A stretch of 10,429 nucleotides of DNA. It comes from Deltaproteobacteria bacterium GWA2_55_10 (lineage in GTDB: Bacteria > Desulfobacterota > GWC2-55-46). This document shows, piece after piece, positions 1 to 5,989 of the stretch. Below the pieces are notes generated by a model, which saw nothing but the letters and a program-made list of their open reading frames with translations, did not search any database and was not told the DNA's origin. Position 1 is the first letter of the stretch. Each line of letters opens with the position of its first letter. A program made the position numbers and the translations under genes. The stretch spans positions 7,918 to 18,346 of the forward strand of contig MGPL01000005.1 of assembly GCA_001797415.1 (NCBI GenBank), given 5' to 3'.

Positions 1-91
1 CGGCCCTCTCGTCCGCTGATATGGCCGGGGCTGCGACAAATACCGAGAGCATAAACGACATGGCGATTGCGCAAAGTGTTGACCTCTTCAT
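1..91 (-). CDS. 5' end of a secreted protein gene (partial)
   Basis: Read on the minus strand, an ATG at 89-91 is preceded by a strong AGGAGG-type ribosome binding site with suitable spacing. The frame stays open for 30 codons to the window edge. The visible peptide begins MKRSTLCAIAMSFMLSVF and continues through VAAPAISADERA. It is a textbook Sec signal peptide: a short basic start, a hydrophobic core and an A-I-S-A cleavage site followed by Asp. The product is therefore probably exported to the periplasm or outer envelope. The mature protein lies outside the window, so no family can be named. It is divergent from the DUF3108 gene. Confidence 0.7.
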   Translation of the reverse strand, partial: MKRSTLCAIAMSFMLSVFVAAPAISADERA

Positions 92-189
92 GCTGTTTTC
101 TCCTCCTTTTAAGTGATACGGCGGTTGGTAAGGAAGCGCCTTATGGCGTCTTGAACAGTCTTGCGGCATTCTGCTATCCCTTGAATTTA

Positions 190-217
190 AGTATATAACA
201 AGAAAAAGGTTGCGCAA
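190..217 (-). promoter_or_regulatory. candidate promoter for the left-edge secreted gene
   Basis: On the minus strand, TATACT (190-195, five of six matches to the -10 consensus) lies 16 bases downstream of TTGCGC (212-217). Only TTG of the -35 element matches, so this is weak. It would give a leader of about 90 bases before the ATG at 91. On the plus strand the same AT-rich patch reads TATATAAC (192-199) and could serve as a -10 for the divergent gene, but no acceptable -35 was seen there. Confidence 0.25.
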
Positions 218-263
218 CCCGCCGACCTTTTGCTACCGAAGATAAAAGGCACAAGCGGGTTGC
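204..263 (+). promoter_or_regulatory. inverted repeats and possible pseudoknot upstream of the DUF3108 gene
   Basis: Three nested symmetries are visible. GGTTGCGCAACC at 208-219 is a perfect 12-base palindrome. AAAAGGT (204-210) pairs with ACCTTTT (225-231). GCAACCCGC (214-222), inside that loop, pairs perfectly with GCGGGTTGC (255-263) beyond it. The last two pairings are compatible as an H-type pseudoknot in RNA, while the palindrome could instead be a protein-binding site in DNA. The region lies in the divergent intergenic stretch 92-353, which otherwise shows no gene. Function is unknown. Confidence 0.3.
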
Positions 264-353
264 TGCTATATGCTTGATTTAAAAGATTTTTCAGGATATC
301 ATTGGGGAACTTGGGCGTACTTTCCACCCCCTTTACCTCCAAAGCCTAAAAAG

Positions 354-1187
354 ATGCAACTTTTCAGAAAGCTTACATTTTTCCTTTTCGCAGCCCTCAT
401 CCTCGCATCGCTTTCCATTCCGGCCAATGCTTCCGCCGCTGGCGCGCCTGTGGCAGCGAAGAAGAGCATAGGCCAGACCTTCGGAGGCGAGGAGCTGGTC
501 TACGACATCGGCGTCTGGTTCTTCAATAAGGTCGCACAGGGGAGGATCGTGCTCGTAAAGGATGGGCCGGATTCCTATACCGCCACGCTTACAGCCAAAA
601 CTTCCGGCATAATCGATACCCTTTTGCGCCACCGGAGGGACAAGTACATAGCAAAGCTCCGGATGAGTCCGGACGGGAGCCGTTTTTTAACGGAGAGCTT
701 TGAGAAGTCCGTGAGCATGGACGGTAAAGAGGCGCGCAAGGGCACCTATCATTTCGATTACGGGAAAAGGACGATTACCTGGAAGAGCTGGGGAGCGGGC
801 AAGGAGGAGAAATCAGGGACTGCCAGGATGCCTGACGGCACATATATTGACGACCCCATAGCCGCCTTCTATAACTTCAGGTACGGGGCCTACGGCCAGG
901 TAGAGCACGGCCGCAATTTCAATATACCGAGCTTCCCCAAGGAGGACCGTTTCCCTGAGATACATATAAAGGTGGCTACTGAAAAAGAGCTCATTAAAAG
1001 GATTCGGTCTGGAAGCAGGCCGGACTTCCTTGCGGACGCCAGGATAGACAAGGAGCTTTTCGGCTCAGTGAACGGAGATGTCGAGATACGTTTCACCAGG
1101 GGTATGCTGCCTGTCCAGGCGATAGCAAAGGGCATAATCTTCTTCGGGGACGTGAAGGGCAAGCTCCGGGAGGTAAACCTGCTTTAA
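354..1187 (+). CDS. DUF3108 domain protein, exported
   Basis: This gives 277 residues with a clear signal peptide: MQLFRK, a hydrophobic stretch to about residue 22, then P-A-N-A-S-A with cleavage likely after Ala28. The mature part resembles DUF3108, a periplasmic beta-rich family of unknown function. Family-like features are the opening GEELVYDIGVWFFNKVAQG (45-63), the DPIAAFYNFR segment (167-176) and the closing GDVKGKLREV (265-274). The frame is open upstream to an ATG at 270, but that start would put 28 proline-rich residues before the signal peptide and has no ribosome binding site. I therefore prefer 354, although its own Shine-Dalgarno is also weak. It stands alone, divergent from the left-edge gene and convergent with the MFS gene. 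Confidence 0.75.
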   Translation: MQLFRKLTFFLFAALILASLSIPANASAAGAPVAAKKSIGQTFGGEELVYDIGVWFFNKVAQGRIVLVKDGPDSYTATLTAKTSGIIDTLLRHRRDKYIAKLRMSPDGSRFLTESFEKSVSMDGKEARKGTYHFDYGKRTITWKSWGAGKEEKSGTARMPDGTYIDDPIAAFYNFRYGAYGQVEHGRNFNIPSFPKEDRFPEIHIKVATEKELIKRIRSGSRPDFLADARIDKELFGSVNGDVEIRFTRGMLPVQAIAKGIIFFGDVKGKLREVNLL

Positions 1188-1188
1188 C

Positions 1189-1317
1189 GGCTGCTGAAAA
1201 AGGCCCAGCTGCTTTGTTGTCATCGTCGCTCGTCACTGCGGCGTACGGCAAAGAGTACGCCTCATTCCTCGCTCCCCGATTTAACCGGGGCCTTGCATCT
1301 GGACCTCATTTGAAGCC
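1189..1317. repeat. small repeat element with terminal inverted repeats
   Basis: The element starts one base after the DUF3108 stop codon. Its left end (1189-1212, GGCTGCTGAAAAAGGCCCAG...) is an imperfect inverted match to its right end (1295-1317, GCATCTGGACC...GAAGCC); key shared blocks are CTGG, CCT, TT and AGCC. Inside are two perfect hairpins: GGCGTAC (1240-1246) with GTACGCC (1255-1261), and CCCCG (1274-1278) with CGGGG (1286-1290). No reading frame inside looks real. I recall similar 'GGCTGCTGAAAAAGG...CTTGCATCTGGACC' elements scattered between genes in Deltaproteobacteria-like genomes. It may also help end transcription of the two convergent genes, but it lacks a T-run. Confidence 0.55.
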
Positions 1318-1349
1318 TTTCTCCTTAAGTACTCAGCCAAACTTCCCAA

Positions 1350-2537
1350 TCACGACCTGTGCGTCTTCAAAACCACAAATAGCAGCGCCGCGATCGCGGA
1401 GAGGGCGCTTCCGTACAGGAAGGTAGCCTGAGGCCCCACATTATCCCAGAGATATCCGGCTATTATGCTCGCGGGCAGGAGCATGAGCCCGACAACGGTA
1501 TGGTATACGCCGAAGGCGGTCGCCTTCTGTTCGGCAGGGGCGAGCGTGGCAAGGTATGCCCGAAGAGTTCCCTCGCTCATGCCCTTGTATATGCCGTAGA
1601 GCGGGAATAGTATCCATATATGAAGGGCATTTGACGAGAAGGCCACCAGCACGAAGAGGACGGAATAGAATATGAATCCCGCGAGTATCATCTTTCTCAG
1701 GCCTATCCTGTCCGCAAGCGCGCCGAACGGCGTCGAAGAGGCCGCGTAGACTACATTGAAGGCCAGGTAGATAATGGGGATAAGAGCGGCCCGCACCCCG
1801 AGATTCTCTGCCTGCAGTATCATGAAGGCGTCAGCGAAATATCCGAGCGAGAATACCCCGACCACGACGAGGTAGCGCCTGAACGGGGCGTCGAAGGATT
1901 TTATGGAGAGCTTCGGCATAGCCCTGGCGCCGTCCCTGCCTTTTCGCTTCTCGGTTATGAAGAATATGATGATGAGTACGGAGATGACAGCGGGTATGGT
2001 CGCCGCGAAGAAAACGAGCCGCAGGTTGCCGACAAAGACGAGGAGCAATAAAAAGGCTATGCCAGGGCCTATTACCGCGCCGATGGTGTCCATTGACCTG
2101 TGAAAGCCGAAGGCGAGGCCGAGCCTGCTGTTCTCGGTCGAATCGGCTATTATGGCGTCCCTTGGGGCTGTTCTCACGCCTTTCCCGACCCTGTCGATGA
2201 ACCTGGCCCCCAGCACATGGAACCAGCTTCCGGCGATTGCCATCAGCGGCCTTGAGAGGGCTGATATGCCGTAACCGGCGCTCATCAGGAGCTTTCTTTT
2301 GCCCAGTTTATCTGAGAGCCAGCCGGAAAAGACCTTTAATATCGAGGCAGTAGCCTCGGCAATGCCCTCTATGATGCCTACGGCGGTCTTTGTGGCCCCG
2401 AGCACGTTGGTAAGGAACAAAGGCAGGAGCGGATAGATCATCTCTGAAGAGATGTCCATGAAAAGGCTCACCACGCCTGTATAAAAGACGTTCCGGTTCA
2501 AGCCCAGGAAGTATTTTTTCTCTCCGTCCCGTTTCAT
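1350..2537 (-). CDS. MFS transporter
   Basis: This is a 395-residue hydrophobic protein with many membrane-spanning segments, the size of a 12-helix major facilitator. The MFS motif A loop between helices 2 and 3 is present as GWLSDKLGKRK (72-82), and the corresponding second-half loop as GALADRIGLRK (272-282). A conserved-looking GKGVRTAPRDA block (118-128) follows helix 4. The start at 2537 gives a short basic cytoplasmic N-terminus. The open frame continues upstream to 2636, but those 33 residues are not transporter-like and overlap the rplU promoter. Substrate cannot be read from the sequence; drug or metabolite efflux is typical of the group. It is transcribed away from rplU and stands alone. 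The minus-strand TATAAC at 2563-2568 could be its -10, without a good -35. Confidence 0.85.
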   Translation of the reverse strand: MKRDGEKKYFLGLNRNVFYTGVVSLFMDISSEMIYPLLPLFLTNVLGATKTAVGIIEGIAEATASILKVFSGWLSDKLGKRKLLMSAGYGISALSRPLMAIAGSWFHVLGARFIDRVGKGVRTAPRDAIIADSTENSRLGLAFGFHRSMDTIGAVIGPGIAFLLLLVFVGNLRLVFFAATIPAVISVLIIIFFITEKRKGRDGARAMPKLSIKSFDAPFRRYLVVVGVFSLGYFADAFMILQAENLGVRAALIPIIYLAFNVVYAASSTPFGALADRIGLRKMILAGFIFYSVLFVLVAFSSNALHIWILFPLYGIYKGMSEGTLRAYLATLAPAEQKATAFGVYHTVVGLMLLPASIIAGYLWDNVGPQATFLYGSALSAIAALLFVVLKTHRS

Positions 2538-2600
2538 GCCTTTTGATTCTTTCCGATTTCGAGTTATAATGCAAGGCCTTCTGATTGCATAATAAAAGCC

Positions 2601-2629
2601 TTGACACGGTCTGGCAAAACCGATAATAT
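2601..2629 (+). promoter_or_regulatory. sigma70-type promoter for rplU-rpmA
   Basis: A perfect -35 hexamer TTGACA (2601-2606) is followed after 17 bases by TAATAT (2624-2629). An overlapping GATAAT (2622-2627) is a closer match to the -10 consensus but has a 15-base spacer. Transcription would start near 2635, leaving a leader of about 30 bases that contains the GGAGG ribosome binding site (2648-2652). This is the best promoter in the window and sits where the ribosomal protein operon needs one. Confidence 0.65.
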
Positions 2630-2663
2630 TTAACATTCAATTTTCCCGGAGGATGGTAAAAAG

Positions 2664-2975
2664 ATGCGCGCGGTAATAAAGACTGGGGGCAAGCAGTACA
2701 GGGTCTCTGAAGGAGACGTCCTCAAGGTAGAGAAGCTCGTGGGTGAACCAGGTTCGAAGATCGAACTTTCCGAAGTGCTGGCAGTCGGCGAGGGCGAAGG
2801 TATTAAGATCGGCACCCCGACGGTAGCTGGCGCCTCTGTCGTGGCCGAGATACTCGGGCATGACAAGGACAAAAAGGTCATCATCTACAAGAAGAAGAGA
2901 AGGAAGGGCTACGACAAGAGGACAGGTCACAGGCAGCACTTCACCAGCATAAAGATTCAGGAAATAAAGGGATAA
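2664..2975 (+). CDS. rplU: 50S ribosomal protein L21
   Basis: This is a full-length 103-residue L21, a 23S rRNA-binding protein of the large subunit. The family start MRAVIKTGGKQYRVSEGD is intact, as is the basic C-terminal signature KKKRRKGYDKRTGHRQ (76-91) followed by FTSIKIQEI. The ATG is preceded by GGAGG with an 11-base spacer. It is first in its operon, with rpmA 22 bases downstream, the usual pairing. Nothing is missing. Confidence 0.98.
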   Translation: MRAVIKTGGKQYRVSEGDVLKVEKLVGEPGSKIELSEVLAVGEGEGIKIGTPTVAGASVVAEILGHDKDKKVIIYKKKRRKGYDKRTGHRQHFTSIKIQEIKG

Positions 2976-2997
2976 GATATTTCAGGGAGGACTTTTC

Positions 2998-3249
2998 GTG
3001 GCACATAAAAAGGCAGGCGGCAGCTCAAGGAACGGCAGGGACTCTAACGGCCAGAGAAGGGGCGTAAAGCGCTTCTCCGGGCAGGTTGTTTCCGGCGGTT
3101 CTATAATAGTTAGGCAGGTCGGCAGCAGGATATATCCGGGCGAGAACGCCGGGATGGGCAAGGACTTCACCATATTCGCGAAGGTCAGCGGCATGGTGCA
3201 GTTCGAGGACAAGGGAGCCAAAAAGTTTGTAAACATCCTTCCGCAGTAA
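2998..3249 (+). CDS. rpmA: 50S ribosomal protein L27
   Basis: This is an 83-residue L27, the large-subunit protein whose N-terminal tail reaches toward the peptidyl transferase centre. The tail AHKKAGGSSRNGRDSNGQR follows the initiator directly, so there is no cleaved N-terminal extension of the Firmicutes kind. The signature GGSIIVRQVGSRIYPG (33-48) is intact. It starts with GTG, and an AGGGAGG ribosome binding site at 2984-2990 with a 7-base spacer settles the choice. An intrinsic terminator follows 20 bases after the stop. Confidence 0.98.
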   Translation: MAHKKAGGSSRNGRDSNGQRRGVKRFSGQVVSGGSIIVRQVGSRIYPGENAGMGKDFTIFAKVSGMVQFEDKGAKKFVNILPQ

Positions 3250-3269
3250 AAGAGGACAGGATAGATTTG

Positions 3270-3317
3270 AAAAGGGCGGATGGGAGAGGCTCATAAGTCT
3301 TTCCGACCGCCCTTTTT
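3270..3317 (+). terminator. intrinsic terminator after rpmA
   Basis: AAAAGGGCGG (3270-3279) pairs perfectly with CCGCCCTTTT (3307-3316), and the T-run extends to 3317. Inside, GGAGAG can pair with CTTTCC with one G-U, making a longer two-part stem. This should end the rplU-rpmA transcript and separate it from obgE, which implies that obgE has its own promoter or depends on read-through. Confidence 0.8.
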
Positions 3318-3335
3318 GTATTTCGGTTGTAATGC

Positions 3336-3419
3336 GGGTTCAATTTTGCAAATTGAACCCGAAATTTCGTGCAAGCACTACGAATCTTCGAGTTCAGGTT
3401 ATAAACCTGCACCCGAAAT
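3336..3419. repeat. pair of related hairpin units upstream of obgE
   Basis: Unit 1 (3336-3365) contains a perfect hairpin: GGGTTCAATTT (3336-3346), loop TGC, AAATTGAACCC (3350-3360). Unit 2 (3390-3419) is a diverged copy built on CAGGTT (3395-3400), loop ATA, AACCTG (3404-3409). Aligned over 30 bases, 21 positions match. Two of the changed stem pairs are compensated (A-T to G-C and T-A to G-C), so pairing was kept while sequence drifted; two other pairs are broken. Both units are followed by GAAAT. The gap 3250-3556 holds no gene; it consists of the terminator, these units and the next element, with no clear promoter for obgE. Confidence 0.5.
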
Positions 3420-3452
3420 AAGAACGCGGAATATTTTACGGGTCTCTTTTGA

Positions 3453-3538
3453 ATTTCCCCCTTTTCTAAAGGGGGACTGAGGGGGATTATAAATAGAGAT
3501 AATCTCCCCCCACTCCTCTTTAGGAAAGAGGGGAGTTT
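3453..3538. repeat. long imperfect inverted repeat upstream of obgE
   Basis: The left half has the hairpin CCCCCTTTtctAAAGGGGG (3457-3475) followed by a second GGGGG and ATTAT (3481-3490). The right half (3499-3538) is an imperfect inverted copy: ATAATCTCCCCCC, then CTCCTCTTT-agg-AAAGAGGGGAG. In RNA each half can fold alone, or the two halves can fold into one long stem. It ends about 9 bases before the obgE Shine-Dalgarno (AGGA, 3547-3550). The left half recurs at 4665-4699. Confidence 0.6.
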
Positions 3539-3556
3539 CTCTGAATAGGAATAAAA

Positions 3557-4570
3557 ATGAAATTCATCGATGAAGCAAAGATATATGTCAAGGCAGGCGA
3601 CGGCGGCAAAGGCTGCGTAAGTTTCAGGCGAGAGAAGTATGTCCCAAAGGGCGGGCCTGACGGCGGAAACGGCGGCAGGGGCGCGGACGTCATCTTCATC
3701 GCCGACAACAGGCTCTCCAGCCTCCTGGACTTCCAGTACAAAAGGGAGTACGAGGCTGAAAAGGGCCAGCACGGCATGGGCAGCATGTGCTCTGGCCGTG
3801 ACGGTCTTGACCTCGTCATAAAGCTGCCGATAGGCACGCTTATAAAGGACTTTGACACAGGAGAGGTCCTCGCGGACCTGGTCGCGGACGGCCAGCAGTT
3901 CGTATGCTGCAAGGGCGGCAGGGGAGGCAAGGGCAACGCGCACTTCGCCACATCCACCCACCAGACGCCCAGGTTTGCCCAGCCCGGTGAGCCGGGTGAG
4001 GAGAGAAATCTCAAAATGGAGCTTAAGCTCCTGGCCGATGTCGGCATCATAGGCTTCCCGAACGCCGGCAAATCGACCCTGATATCGCACATCTCGGCTG
4101 CAAAGCCAAAGATAGCCGATTACCCCTTTACGACTCTTGCGCCTAACCTTGGCATCGTAAAATTCGGCGATTTCGGCGGCTATGTCGTGGCCGACATACC
4201 GGGACTCATCGAAGGCGCGCACGAGGGCAGGGGGCTTGGCGTAAAGTTCCTGAAGCATGTCGAGCGCACGAGCATGTTCGTGCACATGATCGACGTATCC
4301 CCGTTTACGGGCAGGGACCCCAAAGAGGACTTTGAGATCGTGAACAGGGAGTTGCAGGCCTTCAACGCAGAACTCGCGAAGAGGCCGCAGGTCGTGGCCC
4401 TCAATAAGACCGATATTCCGGAGGCCGAGGAGAAGGCCCGGGAATTATTGAAATTCTTCGATTCTTCAGGTATAAAGGTATTTCTCATTTCAGCTGCGAC
4501 TGGCAAGGGGCTAAAGGAGCTTGTGAACTACGTCGGCTCACAGGTGGCGGAGTTCAAGGGCAGGAAGTAA
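3557..4570 (+). CDS. obgE: Obg/CgtA GTPase, ribosome assembly
   Basis: This is a 337-residue Obg-family GTPase, an essential factor that binds the 50S subunit late in assembly and links growth to guanine nucleotide levels. The glycine-rich Obg fold fills about residues 1-158 (KAGDGGKGCVSFRREKYVP; GGPDGGNGGRGAD). The G domain is complete: P-loop GFPNAGKST (166-174), switch I YPFTTLAPNLG (189-199), DIPG (213-216), NKTD (283-286) and SAATGKGL (312-319). It ends soon after the G domain, so the variable C-terminal OCT domain of some Obg proteins is absent, as in many Gram-negatives. AGGA at 3547-3550 supports the start. Inverted repeats bracket the gene on both sides. Confidence 0.97.
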   Translation: MKFIDEAKIYVKAGDGGKGCVSFRREKYVPKGGPDGGNGGRGADVIFIADNRLSSLLDFQYKREYEAEKGQHGMGSMCSGRDGLDLVIKLPIGTLIKDFDTGEVLADLVADGQQFVCCKGGRGGKGNAHFATSTHQTPRFAQPGEPGEERNLKMELKLLADVGIIGFPNAGKSTLISHISAAKPKIADYPFTTLAPNLGIVKFGDFGGYVVADIPGLIEGAHEGRGLGVKFLKHVERTSMFVHMIDVSPFTGRDPKEDFEIVNRELQAFNAELAKRPQVVALNKTDIPEAEEKARELLKFFDSSGIKVFLISAATGKGLKELVNYVGSQVAEFKGRK

Positions 4571-4577
4571 TTATCTT

Positions 4578-4655
4578 TCATTCCGAGTGAAACCAGGAAT
4601 CTCCGGAGTCATATCATCTCCGAGATTCTTCGGTCGCTTCGATCCCTCAGAATGA
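4578..4655. repeat. dispersed-type inverted repeat after obgE
   Basis: The outer arms are TCATTC (4578-4583) with GAATGA (4650-4655), flanking CCGAG and CTC blocks. The inner arms are GAATCTC (4597-4603) with GAGATTC (4622-4628). The overall pattern TCATTCCGAG...GGAATCTC...GAGATTCTTCGGTCGCTTC...CAGAATGAC resembles an intergenic repeat I recall from many bacterial genomes. A short T-run (4659-4663) follows, so the RNA hairpin might also act as the obgE terminator on the plus strand. Confidence 0.55.
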
Positions 4656-4664
4656 CCCTTTTTC

Positions 4665-4699
4665 TTCCCCCTTTTCTAAAGGGGGAATGAGGGGGATTA
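4665..4699. repeat. second copy of the C5T3/A3G5 hairpin repeat
   Basis: This 35-base stretch differs from 3455-3489 at a single position (A in place of C after the first G run). It contains the same hairpin CCCCCTTTtctAAAGGGGG (4667-4685) and the trailing GGGGGATTA. Unlike the upstream copy, it has no inverted partner beside it. It ends 22 bases before the proB start codon. The two copies are direct repeats flanking obgE. Confidence 0.7.
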
Positions 4700-4721
4700 C
4701 GAAAGAATATCTCCTAATCCG

Positions 4722-5849
4722 ATGAAGGACCTCCGAAAAAAACTGATAAAGAAGGCCCGGCGCATCGTCATAAAGGTCGGCAGCGCTGTTGTGGCAGCCC
4801 CTCCTGTCGAAGGCAGGGACATATTCGAGCGGCTTGGGGCTGAGATAAAGGACCTCAAGGGATCCGGCAGGGAAGCTGCCATAGTAAGCTCCGGCGCGAT
4901 CGCCCTCGGCATAAGACGGCTCGGGCTTAAAGAACGGCCCGCCACCATACCCGAAAGACAGGCCGCCGCCGCCGTAGGCCAGGGGCAACTCATGGCCCTT
5001 TATGATTCGGCCTTTTCAAAAGTCGGCGAGAAGGCCGCGCAGGTGCTCCTTACCCATGACGACCTCGGAAGCCGCAAGCGCTTCCTCAATGCCCGGAACA
5101 CCCTCACGGCCCTCTTCAGGCTCGGCATAGTGCCTGTCATAAACGAAAACGACACTGTCGCGGTCGAGGAGATAAAGTTCGGCGACAACGACGCGCTCTC
5201 GGCCCTTACGACAAACCTTGTCGAGGCAGACCTCCTCCTTATCCTCTCTGACATCGACGGCCTCTATGACAAAGACCCCAAGGCCCATAAAGACGCCCAA
5301 AAGCTTGCCATTGTCGAAGACGTGGACGAGCTCAAGATAGACGCAATAACCGACTCGACCAACTCGCTTGGCACCGGCGGCATAAAGTCCAAGTGCGAAG
5401 CGGCGAGGCGTGCGGCCCACTTCGGCACAGCGACCGTCATCGCGAACGGCAACTCTCCCGGGGTCATATCCCGCATTCTATCCGGCGAGCCGGAAGGCAC
5501 GCTCTTCCTCCCGAAAGAGGACAGGCTCACGAGCAAGAAGCACTGGATAGCCTTTTCAGCCAGGCCTTCGGGCAGGGTCTTTGTCGACGACGGCGCAAAG
5601 GAGGCGCTCCTTACAAAGGGCAAGAGCCTCCTGCCATCGGGCATAAAAGACGTCGACGGCACCTTCGAGGCCGGAGAGGTCGTCCACTGCGTAGACCTCA
5701 AGGGCATGGAGTTCGCCAGGGGTGTGGCCAACTACAGCTCCTCCGAACTCGGCAGGATAAAGGGACTCAAGACAGCGGAACTCGTGAAGGTCCTCGGATA
5801 CAAGGTCTATGACGAGGTCATCCACAGGGATAATCTCGTTGTCCTTTAA
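4722..5849 (+). CDS. proB: glutamate 5-kinase with PUA domain
   Basis: The 375-residue enzyme phosphorylates L-glutamate to glutamyl 5-phosphate with ATP, the first and usually proline-inhibited step of proline synthesis in the cytoplasm. The amino acid kinase domain occupies about residues 10-262: RIVIKVGSAVV (14-24), SSGAIALGI (56-64), NENDTVAVEEIKFGDNDALS (141-160), SDIDGLYDKDP (176-186) and GTGGIKSKCEAA (217-228). A PUA domain follows from about 282 to 369 (SGRVFVDDGAK; ARGVANYSSSEL), as in the long bacterial form. Length is typical. The start MKDLRKKLIKKARR fits the family, but there is no clear Shine-Dalgarno before it: upstream is GAATATCTCCTAATCCG, directly after the hairpin repeat. 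proA follows after 140 bases. Confidence 0.96.
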   Translation: MKDLRKKLIKKARRIVIKVGSAVVAAPPVEGRDIFERLGAEIKDLKGSGREAAIVSSGAIALGIRRLGLKERPATIPERQAAAAVGQGQLMALYDSAFSKVGEKAAQVLLTHDDLGSRKRFLNARNTLTALFRLGIVPVINENDTVAVEEIKFGDNDALSALTTNLVEADLLLILSDIDGLYDKDPKAHKDAQKLAIVEDVDELKIDAITDSTNSLGTGGIKSKCEAARRAAHFGTATVIANGNSPGVISRILSGEPEGTLFLPKEDRLTSKKHWIAFSARPSGRVFVDDGAKEALLTKGKSLLPSGIKDVDGTFEAGEVVHCVDLKGMEFARGVANYSSSELGRIKGLKTAELVKVLGYKVYDEVIHRDNLVVL

Positions 5850-5859
5850 AATTTTTCTT

Positions 5860-5874
5860 AACTTCCAGGAAGTT
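5860..5874. promoter_or_regulatory. 15-base palindrome between proB and proA
   Basis: AACTTCC-A-GGAAGTT is a perfect inverted repeat with 7-base arms and a single central base, 10 bases after the proB stop. A one-base centre makes a poor RNA hairpin but fits a dimeric DNA-binding protein. No T-run follows. No clear promoter was found between it and proA, so its role is unknown and chance is possible. Confidence 0.25.
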
Positions 5875-5989
5875 TCCTCCGATAGGGTCGTAGCGGCGAC
5901 TTTGCGTAATAGCAGGCCGCCCATCCTCCTGGGGAAAGAAAATCGTTTAAAATCAGGCTGGTTACATTTCTTTTCTCAAGGAGATTCGC

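Noticed and set aside
270..353. Upstream start that would lengthen the DUF3108 protein by 28 residues
   Set aside because: The added residues precede a complete signal peptide and no ribosome binding site lies before the ATG at 270.
2538..2636. Upstream start that would lengthen the MFS transporter by 33 residues
   Set aside because: The extension is not transporter-like and overlaps the rplU promoter; the start at 2537 fits the family better.
3336..3538. CRISPR-like array upstream of obgE
   Set aside because: The repeated units are only two, diverged, each internally palindromic and without regular spacers; no cas gene is present.
3185..4285. Long minus-strand open frame of 366 codons opposite obgE
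   Set aside because: It lies antisense to a clear obgE with all GTPase motifs, shows no domain, and runs through the terminator and repeat region; it is a by-product of GC-rich codon structure.
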